Shown: piece by piece, positions 1 to 8,505 of the stretch
Numbering within the stretch: the stretch's first letter is position 1
Layout of the letters: the number at the start of each line of letters is the position of its first letter
Origin: Labilibaculum sp.
GTDB lineage: Bacteria; Bacteroidota; Bacteroidia; Bacteroidales; Marinifilaceae
Assembly: GCF_963664555.1 (NCBI RefSeq)
Contig: NZ_OY761461.1
Coordinates: forward strand, 2,666,001 to 2,730,000
Direction of reading: 5' to 3'
Length of the DNA stretch: 64,000 nucleotides
Notes under the pieces: model-generated
Told to the model about the DNA's origin: nothing
Database searches by the model: none
The model's input: only the letters and a program-made list of their open reading frames with translations
Translations under genes and position numbers: made by a program

Positions 1-704
1 GCCGCTCTTTCATAAAATTCTTTACGGCTGGGATGTTCGGGACAACAGGCGTTGTAAATTTCTCCCCACAAATTATTTTCTATCAAATGTGATATAATAT
101 TAATGCAATCATCCTGATGGATTAAATTAACCGGAACGTCACCTTCAACCGCATTTTTCATTTTTGAGAAAAAACGTCCGGGTTTACGGTCATAGCCAAT
201 TAAACCACCAAATCGAATAATACTGGTTTGAATTTTTTTTTGTGAAAGAAGCATTTCTTCAACAACACGTAAGGCCTTGCCACTATTCTTCTCTGGTTTT
301 TGGTCATCTTCTTCCGTAACAATTCTGTTTAAATTCGCATATACAGAGGTCGAACTAATAAATATCACTTTTTTTACCGAGGAAAGATGTAACTGTTCAA
401 TTAATGCTTTAAACTGTTTTGGGTGAAATTCCTCAATATCTTCTCTGCGCCTGGGTGGAAAATTGACAATTAATATTTCAGAATTAAAAAAATCAGCATC
501 AAAATCAGCATTTATTTCAGGATCAAAAAATATCCGATAAGGAGTTATTCCATCTTGTGCTAAGCTGGATATTTTCTCCGCACTTGGGGTAGAGCCTTTT
601 ACTGAGTAAGCATTTTTGATCAAAAATTTAGCCAGAGGTAGTCCTAACCAGCCGCATCCTAGAATACTTATGGTTTTTTCTTGTGTATAAAACGTTTTAT
701 TCAT
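1..704 (-). CDS. NAD(P)-binding SDR/NAD-dependent epimerase family protein (3' end outside window)
   Basis: The minus-strand reading frame is open from an ATG at 704 to the window edge, giving about 234 residues without a stop. The N-terminus carries a Rossmann motif (GCGWLGLPLA, about residues 16-25) and later an FISSTSVYA stretch and an IIRFGGLIGYDR stretch, typical of atypical short-chain dehydrogenases of the YeeZ/NAD-dependent epimerase type. Such proteins bind NAD(P) in the cytoplasm, but the substrate cannot be told from sequence. It is divergent from hemA, with a shared 285-bp intergenic region. The family call is firm and the function is unknown. Confidence 0.8.
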   Translation of the reverse strand, partial: MNKTFYTQEKTISILGCGWLGLPLAKFLIKNAYSVKGSTPSAEKISSLAQDGITPYRIFFDPEINADFDADFFNSEILIVNFPPRRREDIEEFHPKQFKALIEQLHLSSVKKVIFISSTSVYANLNRIVTEEDDQKPEKNSGKALRVVEEMLLSQKKIQTSIIRFGGLIGYDRKPGRFFSKMKNAVEGDVPVNLIHQDDCINIISHLIENNLWGEIYNACCPEHPSRKEFYERA

Positions 705-919
705 GTGTTTGTATCTAAATATATCGGTGATCAAATTTAAATTTAATTTAAACAATTAAATATTTTTGAGATATATAATTATGAGTATGAAGTTAATTAT
801 TTTGGTATTTAAGATATTAAAATCCTTTTAGCGCCTATAAGCTTTCCATAATGTACAAAGTGCTAGGTAGAGCAAGGGTAAAGGATTTGAAAACACAAGG
901 ATTTTTAAATAATTACTTT
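705..919. other. Divergent intergenic region upstream of hemA
   Basis: AT-rich spacer between the SDR gene (minus) and hemA (plus). No gene or stable RNA structure was recognised. It must hold the promoters of both genes; only the hemA-proximal box at 920-927 is convincing. Confidence 0.5.
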
Positions 920-927
920 TATATTTG
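920..927 (+). promoter_or_regulatory. Candidate -7 box for hemA
   Basis: TATATTTG matches the Bacteroidota sigma-70 (SigA/RpoD) -7 consensus TAnnTTTG, 62 bp before the hemA start. A well-spaced -33 TTG was not seen, so this is a partial match. Confidence 0.4.
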
Positions 928-989
928 ACACAACATACACAGACTTTCATTTATGAATTTTTGGTAGGTTTCAAAATAAATTTCGTTTT

Positions 990-2243
990 ATGTCGTCACA
1001 AATACGAGAAAATTTACAGAAATTATTTGTTTTAGGAATTAGTTACAAGAAAACAGCTCTTGATGTTAGGGGGAAATTTTCATTTACTGCAGAACAGCAG
1101 GAGAATTTACTAAAAGAGGCAAAAGAAAATCAAATCGATGGATTCGTAGTCCTTTCTACATGTAATCGTACTGAAATCTATGCTCACACAAGCCAATCGG
1201 AGTTTATTACTGATTTATTCTTAAAATACAGCGAAGGCAATCGGGAGGATTTTGATTCCCATGGTTATACTTTGTTTGGTAATGATTGTATTCACCATTT
1301 ATATAGAGTTACTTCAGGATTAGATTCTCAGATTATTGGGGATTTTCAAATTGTTGGGCAAGTAAAAAATGCCGTTCAGTTATCAGAAGAAAAGGGTATG
1401 GTGAACCCATTTTTAAATCGTTTGTTCTCATTTGCCTTTCAGGCAAGTAAAAAAATTAAAACAAATACCGAAATTAGCAAAGGGGCAGCTTCTGTTTCTC
1501 ATGCGGCAGTCCAGTACATTAAGGATAAGGTTTCAACTTTGGAATCATGCAATTTTTTATTGTATGGAACCGGTGATATAGGGAAAGATACTTGTGGCAA
1601 CTTGTTAAAACACATGAATAACCGCTCGCTGACTTTGATAAACAGAACTGAGGCCAGGGCTGAGGCACTTGCCGGTAAGTTTAATGTAAAGCATCAGCCT
1701 GTTAGTGAGTTAGTTGAAGAAGTGAATAAGGCAGAGGTTATTATTGTTGCTACCGGGGCTCCGCAACCGACCTTATTGCCTGAACATTTTAATGGGAGTG
1801 ATCAATGTAAATTGATTTTGGATCTTTCTGTTCCTAGAAATGTTCATCCCGAAATAGATAAGTTAGATCATGTTTTGGTGATTACTGTTGATGAATTATC
1901 GAAACACATATCGGATGCTATTCAGCAAAGAAAAGATTGTATTCCTCAGGCAGAAGGTATTATTTACGGATCGATTAGCGAATTTTACAGTTGGCTTGAG
2001 GTTAAATATTTGTCTCCTGTTATTATTGCTTTAAAAGAAAATTTACAGAAAGTTCAACGGAAAGAGTTGGATTATCACAAAAATAAATTAACAGATGATG
2101 AGCTGAAAAAAGTGGAGCACATCACCAGTAACATTGTGAATAAGATTGCCAGAGCATGTATCAATCACTTAAAAGATCATCACAAAAAGCAATCTAGTCC
2201 AATGGAAACAATAGATATGATTTTTAAAGATATGGACTCGTAA
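990..2243 (+). CDS. hemA: Glutamyl-tRNA reductase
   Basis: Catalyses NADPH-dependent reduction of glutamyl-tRNA(Glu) to glutamate-1-semialdehyde, the first committed step of C5 tetrapyrrole synthesis in the cytoplasm. The 417-aa protein has the STCNRTE motif (residues 56-62), with Cys58 as the expected nucleophile, the GxGxxG nucleotide site (GTGDIG, 193-198) and a helical C-terminal dimerisation domain. Length is normal. It opens a plus-strand run hemA-hemC-hemB-hemE. A terminator-like hairpin follows, so hemC may be partly uncoupled. Its product feeds HemL, encoded on the other strand at 10079-11371. Confidence 0.96.
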   Translation: MSSQIRENLQKLFVLGISYKKTALDVRGKFSFTAEQQENLLKEAKENQIDGFVVLSTCNRTEIYAHTSQSEFITDLFLKYSEGNREDFDSHGYTLFGNDCIHHLYRVTSGLDSQIIGDFQIVGQVKNAVQLSEEKGMVNPFLNRLFSFAFQASKKIKTNTEISKGAASVSHAAVQYIKDKVSTLESCNFLLYGTGDIGKDTCGNLLKHMNNRSLTLINRTEARAEALAGKFNVKHQPVSELVEEVNKAEVIIVATGAPQPTLLPEHFNGSDQCKLILDLSVPRNVHPEIDKLDHVLVITVDELSKHISDAIQQRKDCIPQAEGIIYGSISEFYSWLEVKYLSPVIIALKENLQKVQRKELDYHKNKLTDDELKKVEHITSNIVNKIARACINHLKDHHKKQSSPMETIDMIFKDMDS

Positions 2244-2262
2244 AGCTTTGCAAGCTTTCGAT

Positions 2263-2299
2263 AAAAAGCTATATAAACCTTGTTTTATATGGCTTTTTT
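2263..2299 (+). terminator. Hairpin terminator after hemA
   Basis: Inverted repeat AAAAGCTATATAAA / TTTATATGGCTTTT, with one G-T type pair, followed by a T run. Confidence 0.6.
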
Positions 2300-2357
2300 A
2301 TTTTAGCTATAATTAAATTTATAAACTTCCTGAAAACATAAGACTATGATTTCTAAA

Positions 2358-3272
2358 ATGAAAATAGTTGTTGCCACTCGTCCTAGTTTACTAGCTTACA
2401 CGCAAACCATGCAAACTGTGGAATTATTGAGAAATGCCAATCCTGAAATTGAATTCGAAGTGAAAAAATTCAGCACCCAAGGCGATCGGGTGTTAAATCG
2501 TTCCTTAACAGAATTTGGTGGTACTGGTGTGTTTGTAAAGGAATTAGAACATGCTTTGTTAGAAAACGAAGCTGATATTGCAATTCATAGTTTAAAAGAT
2601 GTTCCCAGTGCACATCCGGCAGGTTTGCAATTGGCCGCATTTCCCGAACGGGAAGATGCACGCGATGTTTTTTTGACTCGTGACGGCAGTTCCATTGAAG
2701 ATATGCCGGAAGGATTTGTATTAGGAACCGGAAGTCCGAGAAGAAGGGTTCAATTTGCTAATCTCCGTAAGGATATCGAATTTAAAGAAATCAGAGGAAA
2801 CATTGATAGTCGTTTTCAAAAACTTATGCTTGGTGAATACGATGCAATTATTTTAGCCGCTGCAGGCTTAAACCGTATGGGTAAAGAATATGATGAGAAT
2901 TTGCTCATGGATATTGATTTATGTATTCCCGCTATTGGACAAGGTGCTATTGCAATTGAGTGCAGAAGTAACGATCCTGAAACCATTGCAATACTTCAAA
3001 AAGTAAATCATCGTGATACCGAAATTGCAGTTAAAGCCGAGCGGGCATTTATGGCGGAAATAGAAGGAGGTTGTAAATTTCCTTTGGCTGCACATGCCGT
3101 TGTTTCAGACAATATTTTGAACATGGTTGCCATTGTGGGTGATTTAAAAACAAATCAATTCATTGTAGAAGGAATTGAAGTTTCTGTTGATGAATCTGCA
3201 GAAAATGCGAAACAATTAGCCATTAAGATGAAAACAATCTGTAAAGAAAAAGGAATAAATTTCTATCTTTAA
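2358..3272 (+). CDS. hemC: Hydroxymethylbilane synthase (porphobilinogen deaminase)
   Basis: Polymerises four porphobilinogens into hydroxymethylbilane. Visible family motifs are HSLKDVPS, GTGSPRRR, EIRGNIDSR and IGQGAIAIE. The segment EGGCKFPLAAHA contains the Cys that carries the dipyrromethane cofactor. An ATG at 2346 is also in frame (MISKMKIVV...). The Met at 2358 fits the family N-terminus better, so the start is uncertain by four codons. The usual TRGSxLA segment reads TRPSLLA here. It lies between hemA and hemB in the heme block. Confidence 0.94.
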   Translation: MKIVVATRPSLLAYTQTMQTVELLRNANPEIEFEVKKFSTQGDRVLNRSLTEFGGTGVFVKELEHALLENEADIAIHSLKDVPSAHPAGLQLAAFPEREDARDVFLTRDGSSIEDMPEGFVLGTGSPRRRVQFANLRKDIEFKEIRGNIDSRFQKLMLGEYDAIILAAAGLNRMGKEYDENLLMDIDLCIPAIGQGAIAIECRSNDPETIAILQKVNHRDTEIAVKAERAFMAEIEGGCKFPLAAHAVVSDNILNMVAIVGDLKTNQFIVEGIEVSVDESAENAKQLAIKMKTICKEKGINFYL

Positions 3273-3356
3273 TTTTCTGAAAATAATTCATCAAAAGGTT
3301 TGTTATTTTTAATTTGACATCTAGATTTATTCATAAAATACAAAAAATACAACATT

Positions 3357-4349
3357 ATGAGTTTAAGACCTCTTTTTCCAGATACCCGATTGAGAAGATT
3401 GCGCTATAGCAAAGTAGTTCGTAACATGGTTGCCGAAACATCTCTTTCGGTAGATAATTTAATTATGCCTCTTTTCGTTTGTCCTGGAGAAAATGTTCAA
3501 AATCCAATTAAAAGCATGCCGGGAAACGATCAGTTATCTGTAGACATGTTAGTAAAGAAATGTGGTGAGTTATTGGAGTCGGGCGTAAAATCAGTATTGC
3601 TTTTTGGTATTCCGGAATCGAAAGATGAAGATGGAACTGTTGCAACTCACGAGCATGGTATCGTGCAAAAAGCAACTCGTGCAATCAAGGAAACTTATCC
3701 TGAAATGTATATTATTGCCGATATCTGTAACTGTGAATACACAACTCACGGTCATTGTGGAACGATTGTCGATGGTGATGTTGATAACGATCAAACATTG
3801 GTTACATTGGCAGCACAGGCTGTTTCTTTGGCTGAAGCAGGAGTTGATATGGTTGCGCCAAGCGACATGATGGATGGTCGAATTGGATATATGAGAAAAG
3901 CTTTAGACGAAAATTGCTTCGAGAAAATGCCGATAATGGCTTATTCTGCAAAATATGCATCTGGATTTTACGGTCCGTTTAGAGATGCTGCTGATAGTGC
4001 ACCACAATTTGGCGACAGATCAACTTACCAAATGGATCCTAGAAATAGTGACGAAGCCATTCGTGAGGTTGAGATGGATATTGCAGAAGGAGCTGATATC
4101 GTTATGGTAAAACCTGCATTAAGTTACCTTGATGTGATTTACAGAGTGAAAAATGAATTTAATGTTCCTGTTGCAGCTTATAATGTAAGTGGTGAATTTT
4201 CAATGGTGAAAGCTGCTGAAGCCAACGATTGGATTGATGGAAAGCGTGTAATGATGGAAATTATGACTTCAATTAGAAGAGCTGGAGCAGATATCATTAT
4301 TACTTATCACGCCAAAGAAGTGGCCGATATTTTAAATGGCAAGATGTAA
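3357..4349 (+). CDS. hemB: Porphobilinogen synthase (delta-aminolevulinate dehydratase)
   Basis: Condenses two 5-aminolevulinates to porphobilinogen. The 330-aa protein shows both active-site lysines: Lys199 in AYSAKYASG and the Schiff-base Lys252 in VMVKPALSYLD. Metal-site motif DICNCEYTTHGHCG supplies Cys124, Cys126 and Cys134, the zinc-binding cysteine triad, in contrast to the Asp-rich magnesium-dependent form. It is 84 bp downstream of hemC and 87 bp upstream of hemE, consistent with a transcriptional unit. Confidence 0.96.
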   Translation: MSLRPLFPDTRLRRLRYSKVVRNMVAETSLSVDNLIMPLFVCPGENVQNPIKSMPGNDQLSVDMLVKKCGELLESGVKSVLLFGIPESKDEDGTVATHEHGIVQKATRAIKETYPEMYIIADICNCEYTTHGHCGTIVDGDVDNDQTLVTLAAQAVSLAEAGVDMVAPSDMMDGRIGYMRKALDENCFEKMPIMAYSAKYASGFYGPFRDAADSAPQFGDRSTYQMDPRNSDEAIREVEMDIAEGADIVMVKPALSYLDVIYRVKNEFNVPVAAYNVSGEFSMVKAAEANDWIDGKRVMMEIMTSIRRAGADIIITYHAKEVADILNGKM

Positions 4350-4436
4350 TCTACCGGCGGGTATTTATTTAAATCGATGGCAGATTTTTTACGTTTACTA
4401 TTATAATTACTACAAACTATTTACCGATTACAGCAT

Positions 4437-5468
4437 ATGAGTCAATCAATTTTTTTAGATACGATTAACGGAATTAAGAGAGAGAGACCACCGGTGTGGT
4501 TCATGCGTCAGGCTGGCAGGGTACTTCCTTCCTACATGAAATTGCGTGAGAAATATGGTTTCAAAGAAATGATGGAGAATCCGGAATTGGCTGCTCAGGT
4601 TACTTTGTTACCGATTCATGATTTGGGCGTTGATGCTGCAATTTTATTTTCTGATATTTTGGTGATTCCTGAAGCTTTAGGAATGGAGTTGAGTTTTGAG
4701 GGAAAAGGTCCGAGTTTTGCAACGGCATTAAAAGATGTTGCGGATCCGCTGTCATTTTTAAGTGAAAAACCTGAAAAACTAGAGCATATTTATAAAGCAA
4801 TTGATCGTATTTTAGAAACTAAACCTGCAGATATTCCTTTAATTGGATTTTGTGGAGGTCCTTTAACTACTTTGTGTTATATGTATCAAGGTTTCAGTCG
4901 GAATCAGAATTTCCCTGATTTTGTTCCTGCGATCTACCGTGATAAAGCACTAATGAAGAAGGTTGTTGCTAAAATTACAGAGATGAGCATTCATTATGCG
5001 TTAAAACAAGTTGAACATGGTGTTAAAGCATTTCAATTATTTGAAACTCATGCTGGATTGATTCCTGTTGAATTGTATAAAGAAGTGTTTTTACCATCGG
5101 TTAAAGCTATTTTAGGCGCGGTTCGTGAAACAGGAGTGAAAACCATCTACCTGCCAAAAGGCTTGGGTACCGGTATTAATATGGTAAATTACGATTTGTG
5201 TGATTGTGTTAGTGTTGATTGGCAAATGCCATTGCATGAGGTGAGAGGAATTGTAGGTGAGGAGATGATTCTGCAAGGAAACTTTGATCCTCGTATTTTG
5301 GAAGCTACACCACAGGCTATCGATCAGGAATTTGAGTATTTCCTGAATTACGGACGTAAAGACCATAAATGGATTTTCAATTTGGGACATGGTTTATTGC
5401 CATCAATACCAGTTGAAAATGTGGAGTATCTTGTGAAAAAAGTAAAAGAATCTGATTGGGGAAGATAA
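4437..5468 (+). CDS. hemE: Uroporphyrinogen decarboxylase
   Basis: Decarboxylates the four acetate side chains of uroporphyrinogen III to give coproporphyrinogen III. Both family signatures are present: PPVWFMRQAGR near the N-terminus (phosphate/carboxylate-binding arginines) and GFCGGPLTTLCYM in the middle. At 343 aa it is normal length. It is the last gene of the plus-strand heme block and is followed by a clear terminator. No hemN/F, protoporphyrinogen oxidase or hemH is present in the window. Confidence 0.96.
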   Translation: MSQSIFLDTINGIKRERPPVWFMRQAGRVLPSYMKLREKYGFKEMMENPELAAQVTLLPIHDLGVDAAILFSDILVIPEALGMELSFEGKGPSFATALKDVADPLSFLSEKPEKLEHIYKAIDRILETKPADIPLIGFCGGPLTTLCYMYQGFSRNQNFPDFVPAIYRDKALMKKVVAKITEMSIHYALKQVEHGVKAFQLFETHAGLIPVELYKEVFLPSVKAILGAVRETGVKTIYLPKGLGTGINMVNYDLCDCVSVDWQMPLHEVRGIVGEEMILQGNFDPRILEATPQAIDQEFEYFLNYGRKDHKWIFNLGHGLLPSIPVENVEYLVKKVKESDWGR

Positions 5469-5489
5469 AATTTTCAATTAAAAATATAG

Positions 5490-5522
5490 AATGAGGTGTC
5501 AGTATTGGCACCTCATTTTTAT
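5490..5522 (+). terminator. Rho-independent terminator after hemE
   Basis: Stem ATGAGGTG..CACCTCAT with extra inner pairs, followed by TTTTTATTTT. Confidence 0.75.
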
Positions 5523-5653
5523 TTTAACTGGAATTAGATTATTTAAATTCAAATAATGATATAGATAGGTATATATCAGCAGTTAATTTCAATATAAATT
5601 AATTTTATGTTGAAAAAAATGTTGACATTTTAGGAATGTAGTTTGAGGAGTTT

Positions 5654-5661
5654 TACTTTTG
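5654..5661 (+). promoter_or_regulatory. Candidate -7 box for the double-cubane gene
   Basis: TACTTTTG matches TAnnTTTG, 28 bp before the ATG at 5690. A TTGACA lies upstream at 5622-5627, but its spacing (about 29 bp) is too long to be convincing. Confidence 0.45.
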
Positions 5662-5689
5662 CGATCGAAATCAATAAAATAGAATTACA

Positions 5690-6964
5690 ATGACAGATTA
5701 CACAAAAATGTGGACTGATCTTGGCTTAGACCTTGATAATCATGATGCTTTACTAGAGAATTTAGGTGGAGCGTACCAATCCATTTTTATGTCGCAGGAG
5801 CATCGTCCTGAGGCAATGGGATATTTCGATTTTGTGATGAGCGAAGCTCACGGGTTAAGAATTCAGGAGTTGCGTGATGAGCAGAAGGCAGGGCGAAAGA
5901 TAATTGGTTCTTTTTGTGTTTTTGTACCTGAAGAGCTTGTGCTTGCGGCAGGTTGTACATCAGTAGGTTTATGTGCAGGAGCTGATTTCGCTCAAGAGGA
6001 AGTTGAGAAAGTATTGCCTCGAAATACTTGTTCGTTAATTAAATCATTCTTTGGTTTCAAATTAGGTAAGGTTTGTCCTTATATGGAAGTTTCAGACCTT
6101 ATTGTGGGTGAGAATACCTGTGATGGAAAGAAAAAATCATTTGAGATATTTAGTCAGATGGTGCCAAATTTCTTTCAAATGGATCTACCTCAAAACAAGA
6201 CTTCAATGGCAAGGAAATTATTAAAGCATGAATATGAATCTTTTGTTGCTAAGTTAGAGGAGATGACAGGCAAAAGAATCGGCGTGAAAGATTTGAAACA
6301 AGGAATTTCTACGGTAAATGCAAAGCGAAATGCCTTAGCCCGTTTGTCGAAACTTCGTACGGCTAATCCAAGTCCAATTTCCGGATTGGATGCTTTATTA
6401 ATCAATCAAATTGCTTTTTTGGATAATCCGGTTCGATTTACTGAGAAAGTAAACGTTTTATGTGATGAACTGGAATTGCTGGTAAAAGAAAAGAAAGGCG
6501 TAAAAGTTGAAAACGCTCCTCGTGTTGTTATTTCAGGCTGTCCTATGGCAATTCCAAATTGGAAAGTCCCTGCTGTAATTGAAGCTTCCAGTGCTGTCAT
6601 TGTCGGCGAAGAATCATGTATTGGTGAGCGTGGTCAGCGAAACACAACTGACGCTTCTGCAGATACCATTGGGGGGCTTATGGATGCGGTTGTTGATCGT
6701 TATTTTAAAATTGATTGTGCCGTATTTACACCAAATCAGGAACGGGTAGAGCACATCAAAGAGATGGCTAAAAATACGAATGCTGATGGTGTGATTCATT
6801 ACGGGCTTCAATTTTGTCAGCCTTATATTATGGAATCTTTTTCTGTAGAAAAAACGTTGGAAAAAGATGGAGTTTCTGTTCTGAGATTAGAAACTGATTA
6901 TAGTCAGGAAGATATGGGGCAATTATCAACGCGAATAGAAGCCTTTGTTGAAATTATTAAATAA
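5690..6964 (+). CDS. 2-hydroxyacyl-CoA dehydratase family double-cubane cluster protein
   Basis: The 424-aa protein belongs to the HgdB/BcrB/C superfamily of low-potential Fe-S reductases and resembles the stand-alone YjiM/double-cubane-cluster type. Conserved cysteines occur in RNTCSLIKS, KVCPYMEVSD, GENTCDGKKK, ISGCPMA, GEESCIGERG and LQFCQPY. The first 50 or so residues look like an N-terminal extension relative to the short YjiM form. The next gene encodes the ATP-driven activator, as in other systems of this kind. The physiological substrate is unknown. Single-subunit homologues of this type have been reported to reduce small molecules such as acetylene in vitro. Placement beside hem genes need not imply a role in heme. 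Confidence 0.85.
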   Translation: MTDYTKMWTDLGLDLDNHDALLENLGGAYQSIFMSQEHRPEAMGYFDFVMSEAHGLRIQELRDEQKAGRKIIGSFCVFVPEELVLAAGCTSVGLCAGADFAQEEVEKVLPRNTCSLIKSFFGFKLGKVCPYMEVSDLIVGENTCDGKKKSFEIFSQMVPNFFQMDLPQNKTSMARKLLKHEYESFVAKLEEMTGKRIGVKDLKQGISTVNAKRNALARLSKLRTANPSPISGLDALLINQIAFLDNPVRFTEKVNVLCDELELLVKEKKGVKVENAPRVVISGCPMAIPNWKVPAVIEASSAVIVGEESCIGERGQRNTTDASADTIGGLMDAVVDRYFKIDCAVFTPNQERVEHIKEMAKNTNADGVIHYGLQFCQPYIMESFSVEKTLEKDGVSVLRLETDYSQEDMGQLSTRIEAFVEIIK

Positions 6965-6980
6965 AATAAATTGCAATTAT

Positions 6981-7020
6981 AAGACGGAGAACTTAGCGGT
7001 TTCTCTGTCTTTTTGTTTTT
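6981..7020 (+). terminator. Hairpin between double-cubane gene and activator gene
   Basis: AGACGGAGAA / TTCTCTGTCT (one G-U pair) followed by TTTTGTTTTT. It resembles an attenuating terminator that could lower activator expression relative to the dehydratase-like protein. Confidence 0.6.
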
Positions 7021-7047
7021 ATCCGAATGTGATATTGAATTGATAGC

Positions 7048-7794
7048 ATGAGACAGGCAGGAATAGATGTGGGCTCTAGAAGCATTGAATTGGTTGTAAT
7101 TGAAGAAGGAAAGGTTGTTGTGAGCAGACAAGCCGAATCTGGTTACAATCCGGTTGAGCGTGTTCAGGAATTAATTGCTGATATTTCGTTCGATAAGGTG
7201 ATGGCCACGGGGTATGGACGGGCAAGTCTTGAGATTGCCTTTGATTATCCGACCATAACAGAGATTAAAGCATATGGAATAGGTGCCACAACATTACATC
7301 CTGATATTCGGGGAATTCTTGATATTGGAGGGCAGGACACCAAGGTGATATCTTTGAATGAAAATGGAAAAGTGTTTAAATTTGAGATGAATGATAAATG
7401 TGCTGCCGGTACCGGTAAATTCCTGGAATTGATGGCAACAAGTTTAGGCTATCAGCAAAATACCCTCGGTTTAGAAGCACTAAAGGGACAGGAGGGAATA
7501 GAAATTAACAGCATGTGTGCCGTATTTGCCGAGTCGGAGGTTACTTCTCTTTTGGCAAAAGGTTGTCAGCGGGCTGATATTGCTTTGGCTATTCATCAAT
7601 CGGTGTGCCGACGTGCTGTTGGAATGATTAAACGCCAGGATTTAAAAACCCCAATTCTATTTGCTGGAGGTGTTGCAAATAATGCATGTATGATTCATCT
7701 TTTGAAACAGACTTTTGGTGATGATTTGATTATCCCGGAATCTCCTCAGTTTGTTGGTGCATATGGAGCTGCTGTTTTGGCTGGATGTTTATAA
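7048..7794 (+). CDS. BadF/BadG/HgdC-type ATPase activator of the double-cubane protein
   Basis: A 248-aa ASKHA-fold ATPase. It begins with the phosphate-1 motif GIDVGSRSIEL and has DIGGQDTKVI, NDKCAAGTGKFLE and NSMCAVFAESEV. The cysteines in the last two are where one [4Fe-4S] cluster is held across the homodimer in HgdC-type activators. FAGGVANNA gives the adenosine motif. The family hydrolyses ATP to drive an electron into the partner reductase, here the protein encoded at 5690-6964. Length is typical of YjiL/HgdC. A hairpin follows at 7797. Confidence 0.9.
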   Translation: MRQAGIDVGSRSIELVVIEEGKVVVSRQAESGYNPVERVQELIADISFDKVMATGYGRASLEIAFDYPTITEIKAYGIGATTLHPDIRGILDIGGQDTKVISLNENGKVFKFEMNDKCAAGTGKFLELMATSLGYQQNTLGLEALKGQEGIEINSMCAVFAESEVTSLLAKGCQRADIALAIHQSVCRRAVGMIKRQDLKTPILFAGGVANNACMIHLLKQTFGDDLIIPESPQFVGAYGAAVLAGCL

Positions 7795-7796
7795 AA

Positions 7797-7826
7797 ACCA
7801 AAAAAGTCATCTTTAGGTGACTTTTG
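7797..7826 (+). terminator. Terminator after activator gene
   Basis: AAAAGTCA / TGACTTTT stem with an 8-nt loop. It lies between convergent genes and may serve both strands. Confidence 0.6.
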
Positions 7827-7847
7827 TAATTGCTTGAGATAAAGGAA

Positions 7848-8246
7848 TTACCTGTATTCCTTTTTTTCGAATTGTTTCAGTTTATCAATGTCACGTTGAA
7901 ATCTTTCCATTAAATCTTCCGAAAAAGAATTAATCAATTTATGCTCCTTTAAAGTAGTTCCATCAGAGGCATCAGCAACAATCTTCATGGCGGTAATGAA
8001 TTCATCGTATTGTGGCGCTGGTCCATATACATGACAAAAATTAATTACTTTATTATAGATTTCTTCAACTGAAGAGTTATGCGACTCCTCAAACTCAAAC
8101 GACCACAATATTTCAGAACCAAGAGCATGATTTTTCAATAGTTGTGTAAGAGTTTCTTTTTCTTCTTTCTTAATTATTCCATCAGCCTTTGCCAGGGCAT
8201 AAAGCAGTTCCCCAAATACTTCGTATAATTTTTCTTCCTTTTTCAT
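7848..8246 (-). CDS. TerB-like helical protein
   Basis: A 132-aa acidic, all-helical protein. Two pseudo-repeated stretches, ALAKADGIIKKEEKETL (about 17-33) and VADASDGTTLKEHKLI (about 88-103), have the [AV]xAD-G---E-E/K pattern seen in TerB/DjlA-type domains. Such proteins are linked to tellurite resistance or membrane stress, but function is not established for most. It has no signal peptide. It lies alone on the minus strand, convergent with the activator gene. Confidence 0.6.
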   Translation of the reverse strand: MKKEEKLYEVFGELLYALAKADGIIKKEEKETLTQLLKNHALGSEILWSFEFEESHNSSVEEIYNKVINFCHVYGPAPQYDEFITAMKIVADASDGTTLKEHKLINSFSEDLMERFQRDIDKLKQFEKKEYR

Positions 8247-8440
8247 TTCTTTTTAGTAAGATACCAAATTTCATAAATTCTCCATAGTTCAAGGTACTAT
8301 AATTGAGTGAGAATTGCGTAAAGAAATTATCATACCATAATGGAATACATTAATTTTGCGTCAATTGGTATTAAAATACAGAGGTAGACCAATTACAACC
8401 AAATTTGAGCGGATTATCGTACTATTTTGAATTGGTCTTA
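8247..8440. other. Intergenic region between TerB-like and helical-repeat genes
   Basis: No gene recognised. A TAATTTTG box on the plus strand at 8351-8358 fits the promoter consensus but has no gene downstream, so it is probably fortuitous. Confidence 0.4.
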
Positions 8441-8464
8441 AGCTCCTCAGGAGCTATATATAAG
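8437..8464. repeat. REP-like palindromic element
   Basis: CTTA-AGCTCCT-C-AGGAGCT-ATATA-TAAG: a perfect 7-bp-arm hairpin core (8441-8455) flanked by matching CTTA/TAAG. It lacks a T run, so it is not an obvious terminator. It resembles dispersed hairpin repeats in Bacteroidota, but copy number cannot be judged from this window. Confidence 0.4.
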
Positions 8465-8473
8465 AATAGGATA

Positions 8474-8505
8474 AATCAATAAAGGACTTTAATTCTTTAT
8501 TGATT
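8474..8505 (-). terminator. Terminator overlapping the end of the helical-repeat gene
   Basis: AATCAATAAAG (8474-8484) and CTTTATTGATT (8495-8505) are perfect inverted repeats. They span the stop codon of the minus-strand gene ending at 8497. Confidence 0.5.

Noticed and set aside
8351..8358. Promoter on the plus strand (TAATTTTG)
   Set aside because: No plus-strand gene or RNA follows; in AT-rich DNA such boxes arise by chance.
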